The notes: generated by a model not told the origin, from the letters alone. A stretch of 64,000 nt of DNA from Membranipora membranacea (GCA_914767715.1 OU612072.1:27094001-27158000); one strand, 5' to 3'; shown: positions 12,701 to 23,368, counted from the stretch's first letter. Numbers and translations are program-made.

Positions 12701-14234
12701 GTAAGTTACGTAAAGTATAGACTAACCCAACCTTTTTTCGGGTTTGGCAACTTTTTTTTGGGAGCATAGCATTTGGCTGCACAATTTTTTGGGCAAATTT
12801 GACTTGTAATACAGCTATATTGGGGAATTCCCAGGGTTGTACCCATGAACTTTATCAATATCGCATGGGAGTCGTAGGAGGGAGTAACCAGAGCGGTTTT
12901 TCCTCAAAACTTACAGAGCCCCAAACCCTAAGCTGTATATAAACAAAGCATTTTGCGCCTTCAAGGTGCCAATACTCGTTGCGGTCTCGGTAGAACACAG
13001 GATTTGGGTCCTCCTAGATTTTAGTACTAATGTCCATTACAGAGCATTGAGACATTTTAAAGCAAAAGGTTTTTGGATGAGACGCCACGACATACCGTGT
13101 TGACAGTGAAACTTCACAAGGTCAAACTCCACTCTGCAACCGAGTTATATCATGCCATTATATGAGGCTGTGTTGTTGAGCCTAGCCTATTTTAGCGTAG
13201 AGACATGTTCGAGTCGGGCCATAGTGATGAAGGAAAGCTATCATGTTTTGGTTTATATTTATTGATGAGCTCTTAACCTTAGAAAATATTGAAATTTGTT
13301 AATGAAAATCTTATAATCCCTTCATATTCTCTACAGATACCACAATAGACCCCCTGAGCACCTGTTAATGATTAACATAAATAGAGTCATAGCGTATTTA
13401 TGCTACTAATGGCAATTGTCGGGTTTGTTTTCCCCAATTTGACCTGCTAAAATTAATGATAAATACACCCCTTGGAAGTCCAATTTACTGCAATAGAGCA
13501 ACAGATTGATTTTTCTATATATAAGATTACTGCAATTTCATATGTAACAGAATACTGTGGAGTTTCCTGAGTATTTTTTTTTTCTCAAGAAGAAGAGAAA
13601 ATGTGTCTCAGTTTTTTTCTGTGGTAAGGGTACAATTGGCCGAACAAAATGATCAAATTGGCCAAGGTTGAGCAGGGCTGTGGATATAGATAGATGAGGT
13701 TTCTGCCTAAAACACACATACAGTGTCCCTAAAATTTTAACTGGTTTTGAATACCTTTATCTTTTAACATTTTACAAGCTAGTCAATACTCTAGTGCCAA
13801 TCATTGATAGCGAACTTTTACCTAGAAATTGACTAGTGAAACTCGTCTCTCGAAAAGCGAAGGATTGCAATGATCAAAAGACAAATTTAGATTTGCCATC
13901 ACCATTTTCGGTGCCAAACAATTTTATTCATTGCCTCACCACACTAAGCTATGCTCAACAGTTATTATATTCAAATATGCCATAAAGAGCCACCTTCTTC
14001 ATTGTTAGCTCTCAAATTTTGTTTCCAATATGTCATTTTTATTGGTTTTTATTTGAAATGTATCTGCTAATGATTTTCATTCATGACTAACTAACTGATT
14101 AAAAGTATTTGTGTATTAATTTGAACTAGTCTTAGATTTCCCTAGTAAATTTCACTGTCAATAATTTTTATGCTTGATTTTTTAATTAATTTTCGCCTAA
14201 TATTTTTAAATCCGCGAATTCTTACATGTATGTT
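12701..14234. other. intergenic, nothing recognised
   Basis: AT-rich non-coding sequence with no recognised exon, RNA gene or repeat. Confidence 0.4.
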
Positions 14235-14730
14235 TAAAGACTCTGGAAGGACCACAGCAATATATAGTCTGGCAGCTAGTTCAGCAGTAATTATGCAATA
14301 TTTTCATATTTATAAAATTCAGAGCACTTCTGGGTAAAAATGATGTATAGTGTTAGAAGTTGTTCTCCCTTTTCGTCTATTAGCTATGAGGTCTCCATGG
14401 GGAGTAGTGCTGTACCAGTCCAACGAACCATAACTTCTATCTACTTGGATCAGGGAGTTTGGGACCCAAACTCCCTGCTTGGGTGAACTGTATTTATTAA
14501 TAAATAGAGTTATCTGCTATTGTAAAAAGTCTCCTGACAATGGAACTATATTCATTTTAAACTTATGTGGATACCTCATAGCTCAGAGATGAGAAGGGAA
14601 GACAATTTCTAACACTATACATAATTTTTACCCAAAAGGGCTCTGAATTTTATAAATGTGAAAATATCGCATACTTACTGCTGAACTAGCTTCCAGACTA
14701 TATATTGCTGTGAACCTTCAGGAGTCTTTA
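14235..14730. mobile_element. foldback element with long inverted arms
   Basis: Arms at about 14235-14393 and 14573-14730 are inverted copies roughly 155 bases long with scattered mismatches. Both carry AAAGACTC, CAGCAATATATAGTCTGG, TTATAAAATTCAGAGC and GTATAGTGTTAGAA. The loop of about 180 bases holds a perfect micro-palindrome (14451-14477) described separately. No ORF. No clean target duplication was seen. It could be a foldback transposon or an inverted duplication of a SINE-like repeat, because its outer end (GTCTTTAAT) resembles the tail of the neighbouring SINE. Confidence 0.7.
14444..14484. mobile_element. micro-palindrome insertion with 7-bp flanking repeat (site A)
   Basis: A perfect 13-bp stem CAGGGAGTTTGGG with a 1-nt loop (14451-14477) is flanked by CTTGGAT (14444-14450) and CTTGGGT (14478-14484), identical at six of seven positions. 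It sits in the loop of the 14.2-14.7 kb foldback element. It shares CA...TG ends and the GGAGT core with the other sites. Confidence 0.6.
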
Positions 14731-14744
14731 ATTGTGTCTGGATA

Positions 14745-15065
14745 AAATTCCCTGACTTAAAGACTTTGTTTGAAGCTGCTCTTTTGTATCACATCTTATT
14801 CTCCATATTTTATTCTATCACGTGAGCGATTTTCAGCTTTAGAATCCAAATATTGAGGAAGTTATGGCCTCTCAAACTTCCAAGGTGACGGCAATTTATC
14901 GGCAGTAAGAATCAGCCGGCAATCCCTAGGGTACGTCACAACCATCGTACTTATTACGATACACTAATAAATATGTTGATGATCAAAATGTTCAGATATG
15001 TAACGGTCTCGAACCCAGGTCTGAATGGCTTTGCAGGCAACGCCGCTAACACCGAGCTATATTGT
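14745..15065 (-). mobile_element. tRNA-derived SINE, copy A (minus strand)
   Basis: Read on the minus strand from 15065, the head contains ATAGCTCGGTGTTAGCGG (A-box-like) and a perfect-consensus B box GGGTTCGAGACC (about 15011-15000). The body passes through GGTTGTGACGTACCC (about 14945-14930) and ends in a tail reading TTTTGTATCACATCTTATTC on the plus strand near 14782. It is the inverted partner of the copy at 15085-15425. Confidence 0.75.
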
Positions 15066-15084
15066 CTACTGCCTAACCTAGTTG

Positions 15085-15425
15085 GTCCAAGTGGCGTGAT
15101 GGTAGCGTTGCTGCCTATAGGTATGGGGATCTGGGTTCGATTCCCATCCAGGTCTGAATTTCGATCATCATCCTTTCTGTGTGATAATTAGTGTATTAAC
15201 TAATAACTCATAATATGTCTATGTCCATGTCTATGGTTGTGACGTACCCCAGGGGAAACATCCGCTTATTCCCAATGCCGATTGAAGGCAATCAGCCTGT
15301 AAGTTTGAGAGGCCATAACTTCCTCAATATTTGGATTCTAAAGCTGAAAATCGCTCACATGACAGAAAAAATATGGAGAATAAGATGTGATACAAAAGAG
15401 CAGCCTCAAACAAAGTCTTTAATCT
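15085..15425 (+). mobile_element. tRNA-derived SINE, copy B (plus strand)
   Basis: The head has TGGCGTGATGGTAGCG (A-box region, about 15094) and B box GGGTTCGATTCCC (about 15134-15146). The body shares TGGTTGTGACGTACCC (about 15233) and the 3' tail GATGTGATACAAAAGAGCAG (about 15383) with copy A in inverted orientation. The two heads lie only about 20 bases apart, so the pol III promoters point away from each other. Not a functional tRNA gene. Confidence 0.75.
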
Positions 15426-15589
15426 GCACCGGAAAACAAATTGAAAATATAGAATATTTCTCCAACTCATATAACTAACTCTAAATGAACAAAAAACTGT
15501 CTGATTCAGGGATCCCACAAACAACTCATACTAAAGTTTCAAGTGTTTCAATCGCTAGGCCATACTGTTAGCCTGGGCAGGCTGCCGGG

Positions 15590-15776
15590 CTACCTACCCA
15601 GGCTACCTGCCCAGGCTACCTTCCCAGGCTACCTGCCCAGGCTACCTGCCCAGGCTACCTGCCCAGGCTACCTGCCCAGGCTACCTGCCCAGGCTACCTG
15701 CCCAGGCTACCTGCCCAGGCTACCTGTCCAGGCTACCTGCCCAGGCTACCTGTCCAGGCTACCTGCCCAGGCTACC
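15590..15776. repeat. 13-bp minisatellite, 14 full units
   Basis: Fourteen contiguous units of CTACCTGCCCAGG (15590-15771) plus a partial CTACC. Only four units differ, by one or two bases (ACC, TTC and two GTC variants). On the complementary strand the unit contains GGGCAGGTAG, close to the GGGCAGGANG core of hypervariable minisatellites. CATACTG occurs just before (about 15561) and just after the array. All three frames are open because 13 is prime to 3, so the apparent 87-codon ORF is not evidence of a gene. 15777-16283 beyond it holds nothing recognised. Confidence 0.95.
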
Positions 15777-16387
15777 ATACTGCTATTGCAGTATTTCATG
15801 TTGTAGTCTAGCCTTAGATGTTAGACTTGAAAAATAACCCCTTTCCCATCCGATATCTTTATTTATTATAGTGGCTGAAGTTTATCCTAATAAGATCCTG
15901 TTGTTTTGATGACCCACTGGTCACATGACTTATGATGACCCGACGTTTTGACCAGTAACATTCTTGTGTCAATGAATGATCAATTGAGGGGCTATGTTTT
16001 CTGTTCGGCTGTTGAAGAACATGAGCTGGAGTGATATCTGTATGATTAAGGGGACAGATTACAGATGTTGAGATAGCTGGTAGTAGCATGTAATTGTCAA
16101 CCATTTTCCCAATAAGTGGGGAAAATATAACTAGCTAGATCGTTGAAAATTATGAGTTGGCCTCTCAAACTGTGGTAAGATTGATAATAATAATTTATGA
16201 TAATGCTTTTAGGAAAAAGGATGCTGATACTGAATCAACACCCTATTTTATGGGGCTTTCAAGATAAGCCAATCTCAGCCCCTTTTTGAATGAATAAATA
16301 AGTTTATTTGGGTAATTATGACAGGAACACATTACAATTAAGGCGCTCTCTGTGAATTCAAAAAATAAAAGAACATCAGTTATTTAA

Positions 16388-16764
16388 AGGGCAACCAAGG
16401 TTTCGCAGCAATGCATTAATGGGTAGCAAATAATGTGCTGGGCAGCATCAGCTTTGTGCATTACGCGATGCAAAACTCAAAGTAGTTGCTGACTCTAAGC
16501 TGGGTAACACTTCAGTTTAGGGGAGGTTCCAAGACTTTGCTGTAATAATTATAGAGCACAGGCTAAATAATAACAGGAACAGGAAACTGCTATGCGGTAT
16601 TCTCTTTTAGCTGAGTTTGAGTACCTGATGGAAGAAATGTTTCACAAGAATTCTGGCTGAATAATCACCCGAATTATATTTTGTCTTTTTCCCCATGCAG
16701 AAGGTGCAATCTGCTATTAATCAATGGCCATCAATGAGAAGTTGTTTGAATCCTTGGTTGCCCT
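16388..16764. mobile_element. 377-bp TTAA-flanked MITE, copy 1
   Basis: Bounded by TTAA at 16384-16387 and 16765-16768, with terminal inverted repeats AGGGCAACCAAGG / CCTTGGTTGCCCT. It interrupts the C-terminal/3' part of the LINE just after the SIRVL block. TTAA target duplications are typical of piggyBac-type (and Kolobok-type) transposons. There is no coding capacity. The sequence is a close inverted copy of 17395-17771. Confidence 0.9.
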
Positions 16765-17394
16765 TTAATACACGAATACTAAAAGGTGCAAAACTATCGA
16801 AGAATCTGTTTGTACGTGCCTTCGGCGCTCTATAAAAATTACGATTAGTCTCATAGCAGCTGTGCATGACATGGGAAGGATCAGCAATAAAATTCATAGC
16901 AGTATTATGCACAGTATTCTCCAAAATAAAAATCGATATCCAAGTCATAATGTCTCTGCTGAAATAGTTTAGTCAGATTTTCTTTCTGCTTATTAGTAGA
17001 ATTATTAGAGTTAAACCACAGTTCCAGGTTGTATGTTAAAATAGGCTTATTATAAGGCTTTGAATAAAACAGTCTTTCTGATGTCCATCTGGTTTAAAAT
17101 AGTTAAACCTGGAAAATGCATAAAAACGCTGCTTCAGCTTTCCATGGATATAATTTGTGTTGGATAGCCATTTTAAATTGTCATCAAAATTAATACCTAA
17201 ATATTTAAAAGAGCCTACACGCTCAATAAGATTATCATTAACAAAAATACAATCATAGGTTCCATAGATTCTGCTAAAATTCACGACCATCTATTTCATC
17301 TTGCTGGCATTAATTAAAAGATTCACTGAGGCACATAGAACAACAAACGTTTGGACAGTATTGAAGAAGGGGAAAGAGGTATCTGGATCTTTAA

Positions 17395-17771
17395 AGGGCA
17401 ACCAAGGTTTCAAACAACTTCTCATTGATGGCCATTGATTAATAGCAGATTGCACCTTCTGCATGGGGAGAAAGACAAAATATAATTCGGATGATTATTC
17501 AGCCAGAATTCTTGTGAAACATTTCTTTCATCAGGTACTCAAACTCAGCTAAAAGAGAATACCACATAGCAGTTTCCTGTTCCTGTTATTAATTAGCCTG
17601 TGCTCTATAATTATTACAGCAAAGTCTTGGAACCTCCCCTAAACTGAAGTGTTACCCAGCTTAGAGTCAGCAACTACTTTGAGTTTTGCATAGCGTAATG
17701 CACAAAGCTGATGCTGCCCAGCACATTATTTGCTACCCATTAATGCATTGCTGCGAAACCTTGGTTGCCCT
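17395..17771. mobile_element. 377-bp TTAA-flanked MITE, copy 2 (opposite orientation)
   Basis: Bounded by TTAA at 17391-17394 and 17772-17775, with the same terminal repeats and exactly the same length as copy 1 but inverted. It interrupts the same LINE inside the reverse transcriptase, between the YADD motif and the thumb (after VGLPNL). The two copies differ by few substitutions, for example GCATTACGCGATGC versus GCATAGCGTAATGC, so both insertions are recent relative to the LINE's decay. Confidence 0.92.
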
Positions 17772-20039
17772 TTAAGATTCGGCAAGCCAACAAGAGCCAT
17801 ATCATCGGCATACTTAAAAGCCTTGATATCAGGATGGGTAGATTTTAAAAAGTCAGTATAAATAGAAAATAAAACTGGGGATAGAACACAACCTTGTGGA
17901 CATCCTATATCACAGTTTAGAATATCAGATTTTTCTTCACCAATACGCACATATTGCTGCCTGTCTACTAAAAATGACATTATCACAGATCGAAGGTAGT
18001 GTGGCACATCAAAAACTTTTAGATTATCTAGTAAAATATTGGCACAATAGTGTTGAATGCTGATGTAAAATCCACAAATAAAATTCTGGCATAAGTAGAT
18101 GGGTTTTCCAAGTGCAACCTCAAAAAATAATCCAATCCTATACAGGCGTCTTTTATGCCACGATTCTTTTTATAAGCAAACTGAAGGCTATCTAAATCAA
18201 CGTAATTTAAAAGTTTGTTCTTGATAATTCTCTCAAAACATATCATTATAACTGATGTAAGGGCAATAGGTCTGTAGCCGTTTAGGGTTTGGCTTTTTCG
18301 GTAATAGAGAAATAGCTGATAATTTCCAGAGTTTGGGTAATGTACCACTTGAAAGACAGATATTAAGAATTTTACAAAATACTGACAGTTCATAAAAGCA
18401 TCGCTTCAAAACTTTGGATAAAATACCATCTGGTCCTGCTGCTTTTCCAGGCTTGCACTGGTGTAGTTGAGGTCGCACCTCCTCTACCGCTATCTCGCTA
18501 CCGTCATTTGATTTATTAGGAGTGTCAGGATCAGGTGGGTCAGGTGTTACTGCTGCTAGCTGTGAGTCGTTGTATCTAGTATAGAACTCATTTAGGCTGG
18601 TACAGAGTTCCTTCTGCTGTGTGGCATCCATCAGGTCTAAATTGGTGCTGCTAGGCTTGGTTTGGTTAGATATGGATTTGATGGCTTTCTTTGATGTTGG
18701 AGGACATTTTTGATAGCATTTTGTCATTGTATTGTATTTTTGCATCTTTTATTTGGTTTTTCTCTTTATTATTGTTTTTATGAGCCGCTTGCTTTTCGTG
18801 TAGGAGCCTATTGATTTTGGCAGTCATCCATGCGCATTGGTTGGTGTTGGAGTAAAACTGCTTTGTTGTTGAGTTGGAGGCTACCACAGGGTTGATGTAA
18901 TTGCCTCCACAGTTTGATGAACATTTGTTGTCATAAATATCTCCCAATTTGTGGTATCAAATGCAGCTTTGCATTTTTCTATTGTCTCTGAGTCGATCAC
19001 CTGCTTAAGAAATTTCTTCTTCTTTTGATTTTTATAAGCTGGGGTGTAAATGGGTACCATCTGCATAAAGCAGTGATCAATTTTCCCACAGGTGGAAGCT
19101 TGTAGGATTTGAATGCATATTTTATATTGGAGTAGAACAGGTCAAGTTTTCTATTGTCTCTGGTGTTGAAAGACACATACTGCTGTAGCTTGATGGATAA
19201 CCTTGCTTCATTGAAATCCCGACTATTATTATGGCACAATCGGGTTGGGTTTCGATACACTTTTCTGCAAAATTCTCAAGCAGTTCGACGGCAGCGGGGG
19301 TGTCCGAATCAGGTGGTACATATACTGCCAGGAGATTGATGATGTTTAGTTCCCTTGGCAGAGAATGTGGTAGACATTTGAGGTGCAACAATTCTAAGTC
19401 TTTAGAGAGGTAGCATCGTTGGATGGATGTGTTGGTACACCATTCTCTCCTAATTAACCACTGCACCCTCCACCACGTGATTTGTTGCAGGTAGAAGGGT
19501 CTCTGTCTGTTTGGTAGATGTCGAAACCGTCAAACGGGACATTGTTATCAGTGATGGAGCTGTGTAGCCAGGTTTCTGTGATTGCAATTGCACTGGCATT
19601 GCGGTAAGCTTGGTTATATTCTAAAAGGGCATTAAGTTAATCAACTTTATTTTTGATTGACCTGACATTTGCTAAATTAATAGCAGGTAAAGCTAGTTTG
19701 CGATGGTTGTGAACCGTTCTGTTCCTTCCGCTTCGTTTACAGCTTTGACGATGAATTAATCTATGAGGTAAATGTGCAGCAATCTGTTTAACAGTGCTTG
19801 CGCACTTATGGTCTCTGAATTTTAGCAAATCATCTCTACTATATGTAAGAGTTATCTTTCCTCTGTACTACTAAATTTGCCAAATCACTTCCTGTATCAA
19901 CTATAATAGCTGCTTAAGAGTTTATATGTGTATCTATCTGCTGTCAGTACTGTTCTGCTGCTGGAAAGTCCTCTTTCAGGTGACTTAAGTACTTAATTCA
20001 CTGATTTGTGGAAAATCCACTGGTTAAGAGCTGTATAAA

Positions 20040-20094
20040 CTAGTTAAAGACATACTTTGATGCTGGTATTTTGTATCACATCTTATTCTCCATG
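20040..20094 (-). mobile_element. SINE 3' tail fragment
   Basis: The plus strand reads TTTTGTATCACATCTTATTC and then TCCAT near 20070-20094, identical to the tail of the SINE copies at about 14782 and (inverted) about 15390, preceded by TTAAAGAC as in those copies. It is a 5'-truncated insertion just upstream of the NTase-TPR gene. The rest of 19850-20241 carries no recognised feature apart from a possible 5'-UTR intron boundary. Confidence 0.6.
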
Positions 20095-20241
20095 TTCGGA
20101 TTCTTCTCCCCTGACCTCATAAATAGAACCGGAGTGATGTACTCGTATTATCGTACATGAGGATTTTAGAATCAGGGGATTTTATTGACTAATACTATTA
20201 CAGGTATGTGATGACAAAACATACGTATTATTATACACAGC

Positions 20242-23200
20242 ATGACAAATTTTTTCATGGTAAACCTCATCTTTCTATTAAAGGCACACTCTCTCTATAA
20301 CTCAATATCTACCAGAAAACCTACAGAGGAACAATGGAGGATCAAAGCGTTTGAGTTACAGAAGATGTACTGGGGAGAAAACTCTAACATTGACTATGAG
20401 ACAATGAGAAATCTGACTAATGATCTAAAATATAAACTAAATTCTATCAGAGACAGATTCAGAGAAGAAAATGAAACTGCTGACGATTTAGTGAGTAAAC
20501 TCCACAGTGATAGCGCTGACTCAAGCGTTAAAAATCAATATTTTGAAGTTATGAAGAAAATATCACTGGAATGCTCTGAGGCTATGGCTGATTTTGCAGG
20601 TAGGATCATTAATGAGAGTATGAATGTGTTGAATGTTCCACCCCCTTGTGGATTTGAAACTGTGGCAATAGGATCTATTGCTCGAGGGGAGGCAACTCCT
20701 TACTCTGATCTGGAGTACCTATTTCTTATCACCAATGATTCCCAAGAGGCAGTCAAGTATTTCCAAACCCTGGCCATCACTTCTTACTTTATAATGGGGA
20801 ATCTCGGGGAAACAAAGCTGTCCTACATGGCAATCAAGGAGCTGTATAGTTGGTTTGATGACAAAGCAAAAAATGGCTTCAAGATTGATGGTTTGGCCGA
20901 GGGAGCGGGTAATATTCCAACAGGAAATAGTTCTAAAAATCACAATCACTTCATTGTCAATCCGAAACAGTTAGCTGATAGATACAAGAAAGTCCTAGAA
21001 AATCCAGATCCAAAAGAAGCATTGAGAGGTGATATCACTTCCATGCTGACTTACACCAAGTCATTATACTCGTATCAGAACGAGCAGAGTAATCTGTTAC
21101 AAGAGTTCAGGGATCTCATAAAACCGATGGTTAATAACAAGGCAAGGACAGAGTCCAATATGAATATGCTACAAACAGATGCAGATAAATTCAACTTTGT
21201 CCCAAATGATGATTTGATGCAGAAAGGTTTTAATGCGAATGTGAAAAGGGAACTCTATAGATTCCCCTCCATATTACTATTAGATATCTGCATTTTTAGT
21301 GACTGTACCGCACAATCATCTTGGGCATCATTAGAAAATCTTTCTAAAAGTGGAAAAATTTCTGACGATCTGTTTACTTCCATGAAATTCCTACTCGCTG
21401 CCGCCACATATATAAGGCTATCCACTTATCTTTACCATGACTCACATGATGACAGGATAGCCCTCACACAAAAGGTTACACAAACCCAACAAGACGCAGC
21501 TAAAATCAATCAGAGATCACAGCGATGGTTTTTACCATGTGAGTTATTCTCAGTTATGTGCACATTAATGACTCCGCTAAAAGAATATTTAGCCCATGAG
21601 AAAAAAAAGGATTTCACCAAATACTGTATGAAGCCAGATACTTTGTGGTCACAAGTAACAGCATTGTATTACAGTGGTAACCAATCACAAGCTCTATCTA
21701 AACTCAAACAGAGATGTGAAGGATTATGTGATAATCCTGTAGAGTCAGCTCTACAGTTAGCCCCAGTATTACCACACAGTACATACCATACACTGATTAT
21801 AATAGCAGAGACTCTGCACTGGTGTAGTGAGTACAGAGCAGCACTACAGTTATATAAATACATGACAGATAATAACATCAGTGATCAGACGCCGAATATA
21901 GCAGACTGTCATACCAAGCTAGGTGATAATAATACAGCTATAGACATACTGAACAGTATTACTGATAAATCATCTCATGTGTACTACTCATTAGGTCATG
22001 CATATTACTCAGTAGGGAAGTTTAAGGAGGCTGAACACAATTATATACAAGCATTACAGATAAAGTATAATAATACATCAGCTGAAGTCCTTACAGACTA
22101 TTATGGTAATCCGCTGTCTGCTACAGAAAATGATAGACAACACAAGATAGATTTGTTAGGTGCTGAATCACCAGAACATAAGCTGAGTATGATAACTAAT
22201 ATAACACCTGGTATCATCGCAAGCATAACATCATTAGGTATTGTATACAATGGTATGCAGCAGTATAGTACGGCTGAGGCTTATTATAATAAGTCACTAC
22301 AGTTTATATATGATCTGTATGGTGAAGGTGCTGCTGTACAGGTTAATGCTGTATTACTGTGTAATATGGGTAACAATTACCGTGACATGGAGCAGTACAG
22401 TAGAGCAGAAGAATGTTTCATACAGGCCTTATCTATACATAGAAAATTATCACAAGGTGAGGACAGTGTGGGTATAGCTAACACACTGAATAATATGGTT
22501 ATCAATTACAGTCACATGAAGCAGTACAGTAGAGCAGTAGAATGTTACACACAGGCCTTATCTATGTATAGAGAATTATCACAAGGTGAGGACAGTGTGG
22601 GTATAGCTGACACACTGTGTACTATGGGTAACAATTACGGTCACATGGAGCAGTACAGTAGAGCAGTAGAATGTTACACACAGGCCTTATCTATATATAG
22701 AGAATTATCACAAGGTGGGGACAGTGTGAATATAGCTAAAACACTGTATAATATGGGTATCAATTACAGTCACATGAAGCAGTACAGTAGAGCAGTAGAA
22801 TGTTACACACAGGCCTTATCTATATATAGAGAATTTTCACAAGGTGAGGACAGTGTGTATATAGCTAGAATACTATATAATATGGGTATCAATTACCGTC
22901 ACATGAAGCAGTACAGCAGAGCAGTAGAATATTACACACAGGCCTTATCTATATATAGAGAATTATCACAAGGTGAGGACAGTGTGGATATAGCTAACAC
23001 ACTGAATAATATGGGTAACAATTACGGTGACATGAACCAGTACAGTAGAGCAGTAGAATGTTACACACAGGCCTTATCTATATATAGAGAATTATCACAA
23101 GGTGAGGACAGTGTGATTGTAGCTAACACACTGTGTAATATGGGTAGCTTATACAGTGAGACCGGGGATAATAGTAAGGCTAGAGATGTGCTGAGACAAG

Positions 23201-23286
23201 CTCTAAATATTTACTCCAGACTAGATCCCGGGAATTCTCGTATTCAGAAGATACAAAGTTATCTTACACAGACAAAATCAGACTAA
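20242..23286 (+). CDS. nucleotidyltransferase-TPR protein (GlnD/DUF294-like N-terminus, 1,014 aa)
   Basis: An uninterrupted ORF in an otherwise intron-rich region. Residues about 130-330 resemble the uridylyltransferase GlnD / DUF294 type of nucleotidyltransferase: G144-S145-x-A-R-G-E-x-x-P-Y-S-D156-L-E158 supplies the G-S loop and the metal-binding D-x-E pair, and a later block (NPKQLADRYKKVLENPDPKE) matches the region after the palm in these proteins. A helical stretch follows, then tetratricopeptide repeats from about residue 560 to 1005. Six are nearly identical 42-residue units (708-959) of the kinesin-light-chain/nephrocystin-3 type and the last (960-1001) is diverged. The family occurs in sponges, cnidarians and other invertebrates; substrate and role are unknown to me. 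The first Met lies in a hydrophobic AT-rich leader that could be intronic (a possible acceptor CTATTAAAG ends near 20282), so the true start may be downstream or in an upstream exon. No signal peptide is confidently called. Confidence 0.9.
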   Translation: MTNFFMVNLIFLLKAHSLYNSISTRKPTEEQWRIKAFELQKMYWGENSNIDYETMRNLTNDLKYKLNSIRDRFREENETADDLVSKLHSDSADSSVKNQYFEVMKKISLECSEAMADFAGRIINESMNVLNVPPPCGFETVAIGSIARGEATPYSDLEYLFLITNDSQEAVKYFQTLAITSYFIMGNLGETKLSYMAIKELYSWFDDKAKNGFKIDGLAEGAGNIPTGNSSKNHNHFIVNPKQLADRYKKVLENPDPKEALRGDITSMLTYTKSLYSYQNEQSNLLQEFRDLIKPMVNNKARTESNMNMLQTDADKFNFVPNDDLMQKGFNANVKRELYRFPSILLLDICIFSDCTAQSSWASLENLSKSGKISDDLFTSMKFLLAAATYIRLSTYLYHDSHDDRIALTQKVTQTQQDAAKINQRSQRWFLPCELFSVMCTLMTPLKEYLAHEKKKDFTKYCMKPDTLWSQVTALYYSGNQSQALSKLKQRCEGLCDNPVESALQLAPVLPHSTYHTLIIIAETLHWCSEYRAALQLYKYMTDNNISDQTPNIADCHTKLGDNNTAIDILNSITDKSSHVYYSLGHAYYSVGKFKEAEHNYIQALQIKYNNTSAEVLTDYYGNPLSATENDRQHKIDLLGAESPEHKLSMITNITPGIIASITSLGIVYNGMQQYSTAEAYYNKSLQFIYDLYGEGAAVQVNAVLLCNMGNNYRDMEQYSRAEECFIQALSIHRKLSQGEDSVGIANTLNNMVINYSHMKQYSRAVECYTQALSMYRELSQGEDSVGIADTLCTMGNNYGHMEQYSRAVECYTQALSIYRELSQGGDSVNIAKTLYNMGINYSHMKQYSRAVECYTQALSIYREFSQGEDSVYIARILYNMGINYRHMKQYSRAVEYYTQALSIYRELSQGEDSVDIANTLNNMGNNYGDMNQYSRAVECYTQALSIYRELSQGEDSVIVANTLCNMGSLYSETGDNSKARDVLRQALNIYSRLDPGNSRIQKIQSYLTQTKSD
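22363..23118 (+). repeat. six tandem 126-bp TPR-coding units
   Basis: Units start at 22363, 22489, 22615, 22741, 22867 and 22993, each 126 bp, and differ at few positions. The peptide block QYSRAVECYTQALSIYREL recurs in most copies. A seventh, clearly diverged unit starts at 23119. Near-identity at synonymous positions means recent duplication or gene conversion. Short-read assemblies may mis-count these units. Confidence 0.95.
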
Positions 23287-23362
23287 TATTCAGGGTATAC
23301 AAATATTTATACCGGAGTAAATCCTTTAAATTCTAGTAGTAAATCGTCTCACTGTACAGAAT

Positions 23363-23368
23363 AATAAA
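23363..23368 (+). terminator. poly(A) signal AATAAA after the NTase-TPR gene
   Basis: A canonical hexamer 77 bases after the stop codon, followed by a TA-rich run. No competing signal lies between the stop and this hexamer. Confidence 0.6.

Larger units (their letters stand above)
16284..19850 (-). mobile_element. CR1-like non-LTR retrotransposon (LINE), interrupted by two MITEs
   Basis: On the minus strand, 5' to 3', the sequence encodes: a leader block with INLANVRSIKNKVD (about 19640); an apurinic-type endonuclease with LLAVYVPPDSD (about 19330) and a D-F-N block (about 19200, normally G-D-F-N, here SRDFN); reverse transcriptase with GKAAGPDGI (about 18440), LNGYRPIALTSV (about 18270), FVDFTSAFNTI (about 18050), GCPQGCVLSPVLFSIY (about 17890) and catalytic FKYADDMAL (about 17800); thumb VGSFKYLGINFDDNLKW (about 17200); and the C-terminal RTNRFFDSFAPFSIRVL block (about 16800). 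The 3' tail is an AT-rich ATAAACTTATTTATTCATTC (about 16290-16312). Frameshifts between blocks and two MITE insertions make it inactive. The 5' end is uncertain. Confidence 0.9.

Noticed and set aside
15543-15806. 87-codon ORF
   Set aside because: It is the open frame of the 13-bp minisatellite; every frame is open, and the peptide is just the repeat.
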